A DNA stretch of 54,241 bases from Robiginitomaculum sp. (GCA_021776595.1 JAJFFP010000035.1:1-54241), one strand, 5' to 3'; positions 26,413-37,138 are shown, counted from the first letter of the stretch. Numbers and translations are program-made. Notes: generated by a model from the sequence alone, not told the origin.

Positions 26413-29205
26413 TTGAGCGAAACGGGCGACAAGACACCGGATCATCCTGGTGGTGACGGGCCGGAGGGGCCAGGTTCTGTAGAGGGCGTAGCGCCGATTT
26501 CCATTGTCGAGGAAATGCGCAAATCCTATCTTGATTATGCCATGAGTGTCATCGTTTCTCGCGCCATTCCCGACGTGCGCGATGGCTTAAAACCGGTGCA
26601 TCGGCGCATCATCTATGCCATGTATGAGTCGGGCTATACCCACGACAAGGCCTATCGCAAATGCGCCCGTGTGGTCGGCGACGTGATGGGTAAATATCAC
26701 CCGCATGGAGATCAGGCGATTTATGATGCGCTGGTCCGCATGGCGCAGGACTTTTCCATGTCGCTACCGCTTTTGGACGGGCAGGGTAATTTTGGCTCAC
26801 TCGATGGCGACCGGGCGGCGGCCATGCGCTATACCGAAGTGCGTCTGGACCGTTCTGCCGAAGCCTTGCTCGCCAATATTGGCAAGGGCACGGTTGATTT
26901 TATTGAAAACTATGACGGCTCGGAAAGTGAACCGGCGGTATTGCCAACGCGTTTTCCCAATATGCTGGTCAATGGTGCCGGTGGCATTGCCGTGGGCATG
27001 GCCACCAATATCCCCCCCCACAATCTTGGCGAGATAGTCGATGCTACGCTGGCGCTGATTGATGAGCCGGAACTGGATGAATTGGCGCTGTTGGATATTG
27101 TGCCGGCACCGGATTTTCCCACAGGTGGGTTGATTGTCGGGCGGGCCGGGGCGCGCGCCGGTCTGGCCACTGGTCGCGGCTCGGTGGTGATGCGTGCCAA
27201 ATGCGATATTGAAGAGATACGCAAAGGCCGTGACGCCATTATCGTGACCGAAATACCCTTTCAGGTGAACAAGGCCACGATGATTGAGAAAATTGCCGAT
27301 CTGGTGCGTGACAAACGCGTCGAGGGCATATCGGATTTGCGCGATGAGTCTGATCGTGATGGCTTGCGGGTGGTAATCGAGATCAAACGCGATGCCAATG
27401 CCGAAGTGGTGTTAAATCAGCTTTACCGTTATTCACAATTACAAACCAATTTTGGCGTCAATATGTTGTCCCTGCATCAAGGGCGACCGCAACTCATGAA
27501 TATGCGTCAGATGCTTGAGGCTTTTATTGCCTTTCGCGAAGAAGTGGTGGCACGGGCCACACGCTTTGATCTGGCCAAATCCCGCGATCGGGCCCATGTT
27601 CTGGTGGCACTGGCGGTGGCGGTGGCCAATATAGATGAGGTCATCGTGATGATCCGTAAGGCGCCTGACCCGGCCTCCGCCCGTGAAGCGCTGCTCGGCC
27701 GGGCCTGGCCTGCGCGCAAGATGGGAGCACTGGTGGAGCTGATAGCCGATCCGCGCTCGCGTCTGGATGATAATGGCGATATCCGCCTGACTCTGGAGCA
27801 GGCCAAGGCTATCCTTGACTTGCGACTGCAACGCCTGACGGCATTGGGGGCAGAGGAAATTGGCGATGAAGCTAAAAAGATCACGGAAACCATTGCGGAC
27901 CTGCTGGCAGTATTGAAATCCCGTGACCGTGTGATGGACATCATCCGCGATGAGCTACGCGATTCAAAAGAGCGTTTTGCCGTGCCCCGTCGAACGCAGA
28001 TCATTGATGCCGAGTTGGAAATTGATGATGAGTCGCTGATCGCCCGCGAGGAAATGGTGGTGACGATTACCTCTGGCGGTTATGCAAAGCGCACGGCTTT
28101 GGATACCTATCGCGAGCAACGTAGGGGCGGCACCGGCCGGGCCGGCATGACCACCAAGGATGAGGATTATGTGACCGAGGTATTCGTTGCCTCCACCCAT
28201 GCACCGATCCTGTGTTTCTCCTCAACCGGGATGGTTTACACCATGAAAGTCTGGCGTTTGCCACTGGGCGATCCGCGCACCAAGGGCAAGGCACTGGTCA
28301 ACCTGTTGCCGCTGGACAAGGGCGAAACCATCACATCCATCATGGTCATGCCAGAGGACGAGAAAAGCTGGTCTGATATGGACGTGATGTTTGCCACCCG
28401 CTCCGGCCATGTGCGCCGCAACAAACTGTCTGACTTTGCCAATGTCATGCGCAATGGCAAAATCGCCATGAAGCCGGATGAGGGCGATGGTATTATCGGC
28501 GTGAAAGCCTGCTCTGCCAGTAATGATGTGTTGCTAACCACGCGCAATGGCAAATGTATCCGTTTTCCGGTTGAGGCCGTGCGGGTGTTTGTCGGGCGCA
28601 CCTCAACCGGTGTGCGGGGCATTCGGCTGGCCGATGGTGACGAAGTGATTTCCATGGCAATATTGCGCCATATGGATATTACCCCTGCTGAGGCACGGGC
28701 ATACCTTAAACACGCCAGCGCCATGCGCCGCGCCACTGGTGAGGATGACGAGATCGAAAATGCCGCCGCCAGTGACGATACCGAGGCGGGCGAAGAGCAA
28801 ATTGCCCTAGGCGTAGAGCGCATTGGTGCGCTTGAAGGGGCGGAGCAATTTGTGCTGACCATATCCGATAATGGCTATGGCAAACGCACGTCGGCCTATG
28901 AATACCGGGTATCCGGGCGCGGCGGCAAAGGTCTGTTTGCCCACGACTTGCGCCTTGCCAAAATGAAGGGTGCCCATTTGGCAGCCTCCTTCCCGGTCGA
29001 GGATGGTGACGGCATTATGCTGGTCACCGATGGCGGGCAATTGATCCGTGTGCCGATCAGCGGTATTCGCAAAGCCGGGCGAGCCACCGCCGGGGTAACC
29101 ATTATCCGCCTTAAAAATGACGAACGGGTTGTCGCCGTGCAGCGGATTGTCGAAACCGAAGAGGATGAGGCCGGGGAAAATACCGAGACGGAAATCGATG
29201 ATTGA
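26413..29205 (+). CDS. gyrA: DNA gyrase subunit A
   Basis: 930 residues from TTG 26413, chosen because AGGGGA lies 7 bases upstream. The catalytic tyrosine is Tyr140 (AMRYTEV). The breakage-reunion domain is followed by the C-terminal beta-pinwheel; the gyrase box is visible as [11 protein letters not shown] charged insert near the C-terminus ([17 protein letters not shown]) is of the kind seen in alphaproteobacterial GyrA. In the quinolone-binding helix the residue equivalent to E. coli Ser83 is Gln101 ([10 protein letters not shown]), while Asp87 is kept as Asp105. Gyrase introduces negative supercoils with GyrB, which is not in the window. Its end overlaps the LysE gene by 8 bases. Confidence 0.97.
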   Translation: MSETGDKTPDHPGGDGPEGPGSVEGVAPISIVEEMRKSYLDYAMSVIVSRAIPDVRDGLKPVHRRIIYAMYESGYTHDKAYRKCARVVGDVMGKYHPHGDQAIYDALVRMAQDFSMSLPLLDGQGNFGSLDGDRAAAMRYTEVRLDRSAEALLANIGKGTVDFIENYDGSESEPAVLPTRFPNMLVNGAGGIAVGMATNIPPHNLGEIVDATLALIDEPELDELALLDIVPAPDFPTGGLIVGRAGARAGLATGRGSVVMRAKCDIEEIRKGRDAIIVTEIPFQVNKATMIEKIADLVRDKRVEGISDLRDESDRDGLRVVIEIKRDANAEVVLNQLYRYSQLQTNFGVNMLSLHQGRPQLMNMRQMLEAFIAFREEVVARATRFDLAKSRDRAHVLVALAVAVANIDEVIVMIRKAPDPASAREALLGRAWPARKMGALVELIADPRSRLDDNGDIRLTLEQAKAILDLRLQRLTALGAEEIGDEAKKITETIADLLAVLKSRDRVMDIIRDELRDSKERFAVPRRTQIIDAELEIDDESLIAREEMVVTITSGGYAKRTALDTYREQRRGGTGRAGMTTKDEDYVTEVFVASTHAPILCFSSTGMVYTMKVWRLPLGDPRTKGKALVNLLPLDKGETITSIMVMPEDEKSWSDMDVMFATRSGHVRRNKLSDFANVMRNGKIAMKPDEGDGIIGVKACSASNDVLLTTRNGKCIRFPVEAVRVFVGRTSTGVRGIRLADGDEVISMAILRHMDITPAEARAYLKHASAMRRATGEDDEIENAAASDDTEAGEEQIALGVERIGALEGAEQFVLTISDNGYGKRTSAYEYRVSGRGGKGLFAHDLRLAKMKGAHLAASFPVEDGDGIMLVTDGGQLIRVPISGIRKAGRATAGVTIIRLKNDERVVAVQRIVETEEDEAGENTETEIDD

Positions 29206-29824
29206 GTTACCGCTCTTTTTCGGATTTTTACTGGCCAGTGCCATACTGATTGCCATCCCTGGGCCTAATGTGATGATGATTGCGGCGCAAAGTGCGCTGC
29301 ATGGCCGCCGTGCCGGTTTGCTGGTTGTGCTTGGTCTGACTACCGGGCAGGCCATTCAGGTGGCGCTGGTGCTGACCGGATTATCCGCAATCCTGACTGT
29401 CTGGGGTGCCGCTTATGGTGTGCTAAAGGTGCTTGGTGCACTTTATCTCTTTTGGCTGGCTTCTCGTGCGTTTAAGCAGGCCCGGATGGTAGCCGGTGGG
29501 GGAGAAAGCATGCCAACCCCTGCCTTTGGGCATTTATTCAGGCGTGGTATCCTGGTGGCGCTGGCCAACCCCAAGACGATGTTATTCCATGCAGCCTTTT
29601 TGCCCCAGTTTGTTTCCAGCGATTTTGCGGCGGTTCCGCAATTGATGATTCTGGCTATCAGCTTTTTACTGACGGCATTATCTCTTGATAGTTTGTGGGC
29701 ATTGGGCTTTGGTAGCTTTCGCCGGGTGTTAGGACACTATAAATTGCGAAATGGTTTGAACTGGGCATCCGGCATGGTCTATCTGGTTATGGGCGGATTT
29801 GCTCTTTCGCGCCGCTCATCCTGA
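29198..29824 (+). CDS. LysE/RhtB-family amino-acid exporter
   Basis: 208 residues, six helices. The family signature IPGPNVMMI near the N-terminus, the Gly-rich second segment and LANPKTMLFHAAFLPQF in the middle are all present. Substrates are amino acids or derivatives; the specific one cannot be read. ATG 29198 overlaps the end of gyrA, so the two are cotranscribed; longer in-frame starts inside gyrA would add non-membrane residues. coaD follows 27 bases later. Confidence 0.9.
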   Translation: MIELPLFFGFLLASAILIAIPGPNVMMIAAQSALHGRRAGLLVVLGLTTGQAIQVALVLTGLSAILTVWGAAYGVLKVLGALYLFWLASRAFKQARMVAGGGESMPTPAFGHLFRRGILVALANPKTMLFHAAFLPQFVSSDFAAVPQLMILAISFLLTALSLDSLWALGFGSFRRVLGHYKLRNGLNWASGMVYLVMGGFALSRRSS

Positions 29825-29851
29825 TAATGATGGTCAGAACAGGCAAGTAAT

Positions 29852-30346
29852 ATGAAAATCGGCCTTTACCCTGGAACTTTCGACCCGGCCACGAACGGTC
29901 ATGTGGATATTTTGGGCCGTGCGGTCAAGCTGGTTGACAAGCTGGTGGTCGGGGTGGCGCGCAATGCCGATAAAAATCCGCTTTTTTCACTGGAAGAACG
30001 GGTTGAGATGATGCGCGTTGAGGCCTCTGCGTTTGAAAACATGGCGCAAATCGAAGTGCTGCCAATGACTGGGCTGTTGATACAATTTGCCCAGGATGTG
30101 GGGGCCCAGGTGATTATACGCGGTTTGCGTGCGGTTTCAGATTTTGAATATGAATTTCAGATGACCTGCATGAACCAGCGCCTTAATGCAGACATAGAAA
30201 CCGTATTCTTTATGGCAGACCCGCAACATCAGGCCATTTCCTCGCGCCTGATCAAGGAAATAGCCCGGCTGGGCGGCGATATCAGGCCATTTGTTTCGCC
30301 TCTGATCGCCCGTAAATTGATGGAGAAAATCGGTAATCATGTATAG
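29852..30346 (+). CDS. coaD: Phosphopantetheine adenylyltransferase
   Basis: 164 residues, normal length. It transfers AMP to 4'-phosphopantetheine in coenzyme A synthesis. The nucleotidyltransferase motif YPGTFDPATNGH is at residues 6-17 and the ISSRLIKEIA motif at about 130-139; the substrate-binding RGLRAVSDFEYE is also present. An AGGCAAG stretch precedes the ATG. It overlaps the cyclophilin lipoprotein gene by 8 bases, in the usual gyrA-coaD-ppi-ppi-queA order. Confidence 0.97.
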   Translation: MKIGLYPGTFDPATNGHVDILGRAVKLVDKLVVGVARNADKNPLFSLEERVEMMRVEASAFENMAQIEVLPMTGLLIQFAQDVGAQVIIRGLRAVSDFEYEFQMTCMNQRLNADIETVFFMADPQHQAISSRLIKEIARLGGDIRPFVSPLIARKLMEKIGNHV

Positions 30347-31340
30347 AAGAAGTGTTTTATTCTTGGCCTTGGTATTATGGGCTTGCGGCGCACCTGATCA
30401 GGTGGAATCCGCCAAAGCGCAGGAAAACCAAGGCAGCCAGGGTGCCATGAGCAGCGTTACGCAAGATGCCAATAGCGATTCCCGGCACCCACTCGGCGCG
30501 GCTTTGCCAGCAGGTATTCCAACGCCGCAGCAGGCCCCGGAGCAATGGCGTGAAGTGCCGGCAGAAAATCTGCTTTATTTAAATACCCTGCATGGCATTA
30601 CCCTGGTCGAGATGGCACCGGATTTTGCCCCAAACCATGTGCAACGTATGCGTGAACTGGCCCATGCCGGTTATTTTGATGGTCTGCCCTTTCACAGGGT
30701 GATCAAGAATTTTATGGCCCAGGCTGGAGAGCCGTCTTTGGTGCGCCGCCCGCCACCGACAACACCGCCTTTGCAGGGGGAGTTTAAGTTCCGCCGCTCG
30801 CCACAGCAAAAATTGACCATAGTAGGCGAGGACCGCACGGCCAATACCGGCTTTGTGGATGGATTTTCTGTGGCGTCACAATCTGATGCGCTGGCGATGA
30901 TGACCGCCGATGGCAAAGTGCAGGCATGGGCATTACATTGCCCTGGCGCAGCGGCGATGGCGCGAACCAGTGATCCAAACAGTGCCAATGCGCAATTTTA
31001 TATTACTACCGGCTATCCCGAATGGTTGAACGGCCAATATACCGTCTGGGGCCGGATACGCGCCGGACAGGAGGCGGTAAAGTCTATCAAACTTGGCGAG
31101 CCTGCGTTTCCGCCAGACATGATTGAGGGTCTTAAACTTGGCACTGATATTCCAAAAGATGAACGCGCGCGGGTTTGGGTCTTGCGCACCGGGGGCAGCG
31201 CTTTTGCTTCTTATCTTGAACAGCAAAAAAATGATGATGGCACGATGCCAGGGGTTTGCAATATTGCCGTGCCGGTTTATGTCCAATGGGCAAAAATTGA
31301 TGAAAACACAGAAAACAGGATAAGTAATAATGAGCGATGA
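30339..31340 (+). CDS. Cyclophilin-type peptidyl-prolyl isomerase, predicted lipoprotein
   Basis: 333 residues. A short hydrophobic N-terminus ends LVLWACG, a somewhat atypical lipobox with Cys16, followed by a Gln/Ser/Ala-rich linker. The cyclophilin domain begins near residue 80 (FAPNHVQRMRELAHAGYFDG, PFHRVIKNFMAQAG) and continues with NSANAQFYITTGYPEWLNGQYTVWG after an insertion of about 50 residues. It probably assists folding in the periplasm, complementing the cytoplasmic PpiB encoded next. Overlaps: 8 bases with coaD, 11 with ppiB. Confidence 0.88.
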   Translation: MYRRSVLFLALVLWACGAPDQVESAKAQENQGSQGAMSSVTQDANSDSRHPLGAALPAGIPTPQQAPEQWREVPAENLLYLNTLHGITLVEMAPDFAPNHVQRMRELAHAGYFDGLPFHRVIKNFMAQAGEPSLVRRPPPTTPPLQGEFKFRRSPQQKLTIVGEDRTANTGFVDGFSVASQSDALAMMTADGKVQAWALHCPGAAAMARTSDPNSANAQFYITTGYPEWLNGQYTVWGRIRAGQEAVKSIKLGEPAFPPDMIEGLKLGTDIPKDERARVWVLRTGGSAFASYLEQQKNDDGTMPGVCNIAVPVYVQWAKIDENTENRISNNER

Positions 31341-31782
31341 CGGGCAGGTTCTAACCTTCAAACTATCCACCGGCGATGTTAAAATCCGCTTGCGGCCCGA
31401 TCTGGCCCCCGGTCATGTGGCGCGCATTATCGAACTTGCCAATTCTGGCTATTATGATGGTCTGACCTTTCACCGGGTTATCGATGGCTTTATGGCGCAA
31501 GGCGGTTGTCCGCACGGCACCGGCACCGGCGGTTCAGGCCAGCATTTGAAGGCAGAATTTAACGCCGAACCACACAAGCGTGGCGTGTGCTCAATGGCGC
31601 GGGCGCAAGACCCCGATAGTGCCGATTCGCAATTTTTTATCTGCCTTGATGATGCCACCTTTTTGGATAATCAATACACCGTCTGGGGTGAAGTGATCGA
31701 AGGCATGGATGCCGTTGATGCTCTGCCCAAAGGCGAGCCACCAGCAGAGCCTGGCACCATAATCAGTGCCAGTGTGGCATAA
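31330..31782 (+). CDS. ppiB: Cytoplasmic cyclophilin peptidyl-prolyl isomerase
   Basis: 150 residues, a minimal cyclophilin. Active-site features: FHRVIDGFMAQGG with the catalytic Arg, SMARAQDPDSADSQFFICL, and the closing YTVWGEV. There is no signal peptide, so it acts in the cytoplasm. It overlaps the preceding lipoprotein isomerase gene by 11 bases, which indicates translational coupling of the pair. Confidence 0.95.
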   Translation: MSDDGQVLTFKLSTGDVKIRLRPDLAPGHVARIIELANSGYYDGLTFHRVIDGFMAQGGCPHGTGTGGSGQHLKAEFNAEPHKRGVCSMARAQDPDSADSQFFICLDDATFLDNQYTVWGEVIEGMDAVDALPKGEPPAEPGTIISASVA

Positions 31783-31794
31783 CGGAGGAGGCTT

Positions 31795-32400
31795 ATGAGC
31801 TGGATTAAGCGTATATTTTTCAAAGAGTCGACTGGCCGTTTGCGACGTCTATACGAACGGGTGAGCGGGTCTTCGGGCCAATTGGATAATATTCTGACTG
31901 CCCACTCATTGCGCCCGCATACGCTTGAAGGCCATTTGGCGCTGTATAAAAACACGCTCCATCACGGGGCGAATACGTTGACCAAATCCTTTTTGGAAAC
32001 AGTTGGGGTTTATGTCAGTGCGCTGAACGGCTGCCGGTATTGTGTGGAGCATCATTTCACTGGCTTAAAGCGCCTCCTGGAGGACGATGACCGGGCCGAG
32101 CGCATGCGCACCGCCCTGGAAAGCAATATTCTGGAACCGGTATTTAATCTGCGCGAGCAGGTGGCCCTGCGCTATGTGCGCACCCTGACCCAGGCACCCT
32201 ATGCGCTGATTGAGCAGGATATTCACGATATGCGTCAGGCCGGTTTTGATGATGGCCAGATTCTGGAAATCAATCAGGTAGCCTCATATTTTTCCTATGC
32301 AAACCGCACGGTTCTGGGCCTTGGGGTGGAAGCCGCCGGTGAAATGCTTGGGCTTTCGCCTGGCGACAATGCCAACCCCAACAATATGGCGCATGAGTAG
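31795..32400 (+). CDS. AhpD-like/carboxymuconolactone decarboxylase family protein
   Basis: 201 residues, helical. The motif [10 protein letters not shown] supplies the CxxC-x-x-H redox centre of the alkylhydroperoxidase AhpD family, and the downstream [17 protein letters not shown] segment is typical of the peroxidase-related subgroup. A thiol peroxidase or disulphide reductase role is likely, the substrate unknown. A strong GGAGGAGG sits just before the ATG. It is inserted between ppiB and queA, which are normally adjacent. Confidence 0.85.
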   Translation: MSWIKRIFFKESTGRLRRLYERVSGSSGQLDNILTAHSLRPHTLEGHLALYKNTLHHGANTLTKSFLETVGVYVSALNGCRYCVEHHFTGLKRLLEDDDRAERMRTALESNILEPVFNLREQVALRYVRTLTQAPYALIEQDIHDMRQAGFDDGQILEINQVASYFSYANRTVLGLGVEAAGEMLGLSPGDNANPNNMAHE

Positions 32401-32423
32401 GCGATTTTCGCCCTCAACTTTTT

Positions 32424-33503
32424 ATGCGTGTTGATCTGTTTGATTTTGTACTGCCGGAGGCACGGATTGCCTTGCGCCCGGCGGCGCCGCGCGATGCGTC
32501 GCGTTTGCTGGAGATAAATCCCGGCCAGCCTTTGGCGGACTGGATGTTTAGCGACCTTCCCACACGTCTGCGCCCCGGTGATGTGCTGGTCCTAAATGAT
32601 ACCAAAGTGCTGCCCGCCGCGCTTTATGGCTATCGCCCGGCGCGGGAACATGGCGGCGGCGGACCGGCACGGATTGAGGTTAATCTGCACAAACGTCTGG
32701 ATGATGCGCACTGGCGCGCCTTTGTGCGCCCGGCAAAACGGGTGCGCGTGGGTGATCGTATTGCTTTTGGTGATGATAATGGTGCCTGTCTGGGCGGCGC
32801 ACTAAACGCGCTTGTGACCGACAAATGTGAAGGCGAAATCACCCTTGCCTTTGATTTTTCCGGTGCGGTGCTGGATGAAGCCATTGCGCGGGTTGGGCAA
32901 ATGCCCCTGCCGCCCTATATCGCGCGAAAACGGCCAGTTGATGAGCGCGATGCGCGCGATTACCAGACCATATTTGCCAAAGACCCCGGCTCGGTGGCGG
33001 CCCCTACGGCCAGCCTGCATTTTACCGAAGAGATGTTTAGCGCCCTTGATGCGCGTGGGGTGGAGCGGGTGCAGCTTACCTTGCATGTGGGCGCAGGCAC
33101 ATTCCTGCCGGTTAAAACCGGTGATACCACCGGGCATAAAATGCACAGCGAATATTATGAGGTTACTGAGCAAGCCGCCGCCCGGCTAAATGCTACCCGC
33201 GCCGATGGACGGCGCATTATTGCCGCTGGCACTACGGCCTTGCGCACACTGGAAAGCATTACCGACGAAAATGGCGTCCTGCATGCCGGATCAGGCGACA
33301 CAGATATTTTCATTACGCCGGGCTATCAATTTCGTGCCGTGGATGGCCTCTTGACCAATTTTCATCTGCCGCGTTCCACGCTTTTCATGCTGGTTTGCGC
33401 GTTGGCCGGGCTGGATGAAATGCGCGCCGCCTACGCCCACGCCATTGCTAATCAATACCGGTTTTACTCTTACGGCGATGCTTCGCTCTTATGGCGAAAA
33501 TAG
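32424..33503 (+). CDS. queA: S-adenosylmethionine:tRNA ribosyltransferase-isomerase
   Basis: 359 residues, full length. QueA transfers and rearranges ribose from SAM onto 7-aminomethyl-7-deazaguanine in tRNA, giving epoxyqueuosine. Recognised by [32 protein letters not shown] and the C-terminal [14 protein letters not shown]. The start is ATG 32424, 23 bases after the AhpD-like gene, with a poor Shine-Dalgarno. The usual following gene tgt is absent; a convergent PLP enzyme ends 6 bases away. Confidence 0.96.
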   Translation: MRVDLFDFVLPEARIALRPAAPRDASRLLEINPGQPLADWMFSDLPTRLRPGDVLVLNDTKVLPAALYGYRPAREHGGGGPARIEVNLHKRLDDAHWRAFVRPAKRVRVGDRIAFGDDNGACLGGALNALVTDKCEGEITLAFDFSGAVLDEAIARVGQMPLPPYIARKRPVDERDARDYQTIFAKDPGSVAAPTASLHFTEEMFSALDARGVERVQLTLHVGAGTFLPVKTGDTTGHKMHSEYYEVTEQAAARLNATRADGRRIIAAGTTALRTLESITDENGVLHAGSGDTDIFITPGYQFRAVDGLLTNFHLPRSTLFMLVCALAGLDEMRAAYAHAIANQYRFYSYGDASLLWRK

Positions 33504-33509
33504 CAAACA

Positions 33510-34679
33510 CTATGCCAATGCTGTCAGGGCATTTTCAAGATCAGCGATCAGATCATTGGTATCTTCCAGGCCAATGCTAAAACGCACCAGCGGACCTTCG
33601 GCCTGCCAGGGATGCGCGGTGCGCCGGATTTGCGGGTCGCAATGGATCACAAGGCTTTCAAACCCGCCCCATGAAAACCCGATACCAAACAGGCTTAGGG
33701 AATTTACAAACGCATGCACTTTTTCAGGGGGTGCTGGCTTGAGAATAATAGAAAACAGCCCCGCTGCACCGGTAAAATCGCGTTTCCAGAGGGCATGATC
33801 AGGGTGTTCCGGCAGGGCAGGGTGTAGCACCTGCACGACTTCTTCACGTTCGTTCAGCCATTTGGCAATGGTTAGCGCGCTTTGTTGCTGGTGGTCCATA
33901 CGAACCCCCATGGTGCGCATACCGCGCAAGGTCAGATAAGCATCATCGGGGGATACCGCATTGCCGGTAAGATAGGCATAATGCTGCATCTGTGCCGCCA
34001 TTGCCTTATCCCGTGCCGCAATGGCCCCCATTAGCACATCAGAATGGCCGGTATGATATTTAGTGGCCGCCTCGATGGAATAATCAATGCCCAGATCCAG
34101 TGGTTTCAAAAACCACCCTGCGCCCCAGGTGTTATCAATTAACGTGGTGATACCGCGCGCTTTGGCGAGTTTGGCAATGGCCGGCAGATCGCTGATTTCC
34201 ATACTCAGCGATCCGGGGGATTCCAGAAATATAGCGCGGGTATTTTCACGCAGCAGCTTTTGCAAAGCATCACCCAATCGCGGATCAAAATATTCGACCT
34301 CAATGCGATTGCGGGTCAGCACTTCATCGCAAAAATGCCGGGTAGGGCCATATACATTATCGGTTATCAGCAGGTGATCTCCGGGCTTTAATACCGCCTG
34401 TAACGCCAGGGTGCAGGCCGATAAGCCAGAGGGGGTGAGCACCACACCGGCGGCATTTTCAAGATCGGCAATGGCAGCTTTTAAGGCGTCTTGCGAGGCG
34501 GTTCCCGCGCGACCATAATAGCGCTGACCGGATTTGCGGGCGTATAAATCCTCTGCTTTGGAAAACAAGATGGTCGAGGCGCGTTCAACCGGCGGATTGA
34601 CCAGATCATCGGCTTTACCCATGACCTTGCGGCCCGAATGCACCAGGCGGGTGTTCTCTCCGGCTTTTTTTTTGCTCAT
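33510..34679 (-). CDS. metC: Cystathionine beta-lyase (Cys/Met metabolism PLP enzyme)
   Basis: 389 residues. PLP-binding lysine lies in EAATKYHTGHSDVLMG; substrate and cofactor motifs YYGRAGTAS and TPSGLSACTLAL are in place. It cleaves cystathionine to homocysteine, pyruvate and ammonia, though gamma-lyase or related activities cannot be excluded from sequence. The start overlaps the stop of the upstream cysteine synthase gene by ATGA, so the two form a sulfur amino-acid operon. Confidence 0.88.
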   Translation of the reverse strand: MSKKKAGENTRLVHSGRKVMGKADDLVNPPVERASTILFSKAEDLYARKSGQRYYGRAGTASQDALKAAIADLENAAGVVLTPSGLSACTLALQAVLKPGDHLLITDNVYGPTRHFCDEVLTRNRIEVEYFDPRLGDALQKLLRENTRAIFLESPGSLSMEISDLPAIAKLAKARGITTLIDNTWGAGWFLKPLDLGIDYSIEAATKYHTGHSDVLMGAIAARDKAMAAQMQHYAYLTGNAVSPDDAYLTLRGMRTMGVRMDHQQQSALTIAKWLNEREEVVQVLHPALPEHPDHALWKRDFTGAAGLFSIILKPAPPEKVHAFVNSLSLFGIGFSWGGFESLVIHCDPQIRRTAHPWQAEGPLVRFSIGLEDTNDLIADLENALTALA

Positions 34680-35677
34680 GACAGCCAGCCCGGAACGGGA
34701 AGGTTCTTTTCGCGCAAAAACGCAGGGTTATAGAGTTTGGATTGATAGCGATTACCATAATCACAGAGCAACGTCACGATGGTATGGCCGGGGCCAAGTT
34801 CGCGGGCCAACGCCATGGCACCGGCAATATTAATGCCGGACGAACCACCAAGACAAAGTCCTTCGTGCTCGACCAGATTAAAAAGAATGTTTAAGGCCTC
34901 TTTGTCCTCGATCCGATAGGCGTCATCAATCATCACATTTTCCAGATTGCCAGTGACGCGTCTCTGGCCAATGCCTTCGGTTATGGAACCGCCGGTGGTT
35001 TCCAGCGTGCCGTGTTTCACCCATGAAAACAACTTGGAACCACCGGGGTCTGCCAGCGCAATTTTTATATCCGCATTTTGTTCTTTCAAGGCAAGAGAAA
35101 CGCCCCCAAGGGTGCCGCCAGAGCCAACGGCGCTGATGAACCCGTCCAGCCTGCCATCGGTTTGTTCCCATATTTCGGGGCCGGTGGTTAGATAATGGGC
35201 GTCCCGATTGGCGGTATTGTCAAACTGATTGGCCCAGAGCACCCCGGCTGGCTCGGTTTTGGCCATTTTTTCGGCCAGTGTGCGCGAAAAATGCACATAA
35301 TTATTCGGGTTGGCATAGGGCACCGCATCGACCTCACGCAACTCTCCACCGAACAGGCGCACGGCGTCCTTTTTCTCCTGCGACTGGGTGCTTGGCATGA
35401 CAATGACCACACGATACCCAAGTGCGCGCCCGACCATGGCCAGGCCAATCCCGGTATTGCCCGCTGTGCCTTCGACAATGGTGCCACCGGGTTTAAGCGC
35501 CCCGGTCTTTTCAGCATGGCGGATAATGCCAAGGGCGGCGCGATCTTTTACCGACTGGCCGGGGTTCAAAAATTCGCATTTGCCCAGAATGTCACACCCG
35601 CTTGCCTCGGAGGCCTGGCGCAGTCGCAATAAAGGGGTGTTGCCGATAAGATCAATAACGGACTTTGCAGGGGACAT
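34676..35677 (-). CDS. cysK: Cysteine synthase family protein (O-acetylserine sulfhydrylase type)
   Basis: 333 residues. The PLP lysine is in PGQSVKDRAA, the substrate loop is EGTAGNTGIGLAM and the phosphate-binding loop GSGGTLGG; the C-terminal GLCLGGSSGIN block is also present. It makes cysteine from O-acetylserine and sulfide; some members of this branch act as cystathionine beta-synthase. ATG 35677 was chosen because CGGAG lies 8 bases upstream and IDLIGNTPLLRL then begins at the normal place. It is coupled to metC. Confidence 0.9.
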   Translation of the reverse strand: MSPAKSVIDLIGNTPLLRLRQASEASGCDILGKCEFLNPGQSVKDRAALGIIRHAEKTGALKPGGTIVEGTAGNTGIGLAMVGRALGYRVVIVMPSTQSQEKKDAVRLFGGELREVDAVPYANPNNYVHFSRTLAEKMAKTEPAGVLWANQFDNTANRDAHYLTTGPEIWEQTDGRLDGFISAVGSGGTLGGVSLALKEQNADIKIALADPGGSKLFSWVKHGTLETTGGSITEGIGQRRVTGNLENVMIDDAYRIEDKEALNILFNLVEHEGLCLGGSSGINIAGAMALARELGPGHTIVTLLCDYGNRYQSKLYNPAFLREKNLPVPGWLS

Positions 35678-35739
35678 GAGGGCACTCCGGCGCATATTTC
35701 TATGATGCACAGGTAATCACCCCAAAGCGCGCTGGCAAG

Positions 35740-36975
35740 TCACGCTTGCGGGCTTAGCACAAACTGTCCGACATCTGTGCGCCCGGTGGCAAACCCGGCT
35801 TCACAATAGGCCAGATAAAAACGCCATAACCGGTTAAAACGTGCATCAAAGCCCAGTGGTTTGATTCCGTCCCACGCAGCGGTAAAGTTTTGTGTCCACT
35901 CGGCCAGGGTTTTGGCATAGTCCTGACCGAACATTTGCGCATCTTTAAGGCCAAGCCCGGCAGACTTTACCTCCTCTTTCAGCACGCTGACCGAGGGCAA
36001 TACACCGCCCGGAAAAATATAGCGCTGGATAAAGTCCATGCGTTTGGCATAGCGCGAGAAAATATCATCGCGAATGGTAATGATCTGCACGGCGGCCCGA
36101 CCGGCGGGTTTTAGCACTTCACGGATCTTGTTAAAGTAATCCGGCCAGTATTGCTGCCCTACGGCTTCAAACATCTCAATTGAGGCCACCTTGTCATAGC
36201 TGCCCTCAACATCGCGGTAATCGACAAAACGCAGCTCCACCTTGTCATTAAGCTGGGTGCGTTGGATGCGCTCACGGGCATAATCAAACTGTTCACGTGA
36301 AATGGTAATACCGGTGACGCGGGCACCCACTTCCCGTGCCGCGTATTCGGCAAACCCGCCCCATCCACAGCCAATTTCCAGCACATGATCATTCGCCTTC
36401 AGATCGAGATTGCGCGCCATGGATTGATATTTACGCCGCTGCGCCTCTTCCAATGATATATCCAGACCGTCAAAACGCGCCGAGGAATAGGTCATGGAAG
36501 GGTCCAGCCATTTTTCGTAAAACGCATTGCCAAGATCATAGTGCGCAGAAATATTGCGTTTTGAGCCCGTGCGTGTGTTGGCATTCAATCGCATCATCAA
36601 ATTGTGCAGCAGGTGCATGAAACGGCTGGAGCCAACGGCCAGGCTGTTCATGCGATCAAGATTTAAGGAAATGGTGGTCAACACTTTGGCCAGATCCGGT
36701 GTGCTCCATTCGCCCGCAAGATAGCTTTCAGCCAGACCGACATCGCCGGTTCTGGCCACCCGGCCTACCAGCGCGTAACTGTGAATGTGCATAGCCGCAT
36801 CGGGGCCGTCCTGATCACCGGTAAAAAGCAGGGTTTTGCCGTCCGGCAGGGTTAGCCTTAAACGACCTGCGGAGATATTGAGCAAGCGCTCTGCCAGACG
36901 TTTGAAGGTCCAGGGCACACCGCGCAAAGCGCGGATGTTGCGTGCCGTTGCCGGTAGTGCAATTTCTTGCGCCAT
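35740..36975 (-). CDS. cfa: Cyclopropane-fatty-acyl-phospholipid synthase family methyltransferase
   Basis: 411 residues. An N-terminal lipid-binding region carries GLAESYLAGEW. The SAM-dependent catalytic domain has YDLGNAFYEKWLDPSMTYSSA-type sequence, motif I LEIGCGWGGFAEYAA, and FIQRYIFPGGVLPS. These are the hallmarks of CFA synthases, which methylenate unsaturated fatty acids in membrane phospholipids, usually under stress or in stationary phase. GGGGG is five bases before the ATG. It lies 62 bases upstream of the cysK-metC pair on the same strand and could be cotranscribed. Confidence 0.93.
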   Translation of the reverse strand: MAQEIALPATARNIRALRGVPWTFKRLAERLLNISAGRLRLTLPDGKTLLFTGDQDGPDAAMHIHSYALVGRVARTGDVGLAESYLAGEWSTPDLAKVLTTISLNLDRMNSLAVGSSRFMHLLHNLMMRLNANTRTGSKRNISAHYDLGNAFYEKWLDPSMTYSSARFDGLDISLEEAQRRKYQSMARNLDLKANDHVLEIGCGWGGFAEYAAREVGARVTGITISREQFDYARERIQRTQLNDKVELRFVDYRDVEGSYDKVASIEMFEAVGQQYWPDYFNKIREVLKPAGRAAVQIITIRDDIFSRYAKRMDFIQRYIFPGGVLPSVSVLKEEVKSAGLGLKDAQMFGQDYAKTLAEWTQNFTAAWDGIKPLGFDARFNRLWRFYLAYCEAGFATGRTDVGQFVLSPQA

Positions 36976-37138
36976 TCATGCCCCCGGTTCACCAGTGGAA
37001 GTGCACCATAGCAAAAAAGCATCAGTTAAGCAAAATGACGTCATGTCGCAGCAAGATTTTTAGCGATTGCCTCTTTGCCGCCGCTTTTGAATCGTGCAAT
37101 GGAGTATGTTACCTTCAAGCCCAAATGAAAGATTGCTT

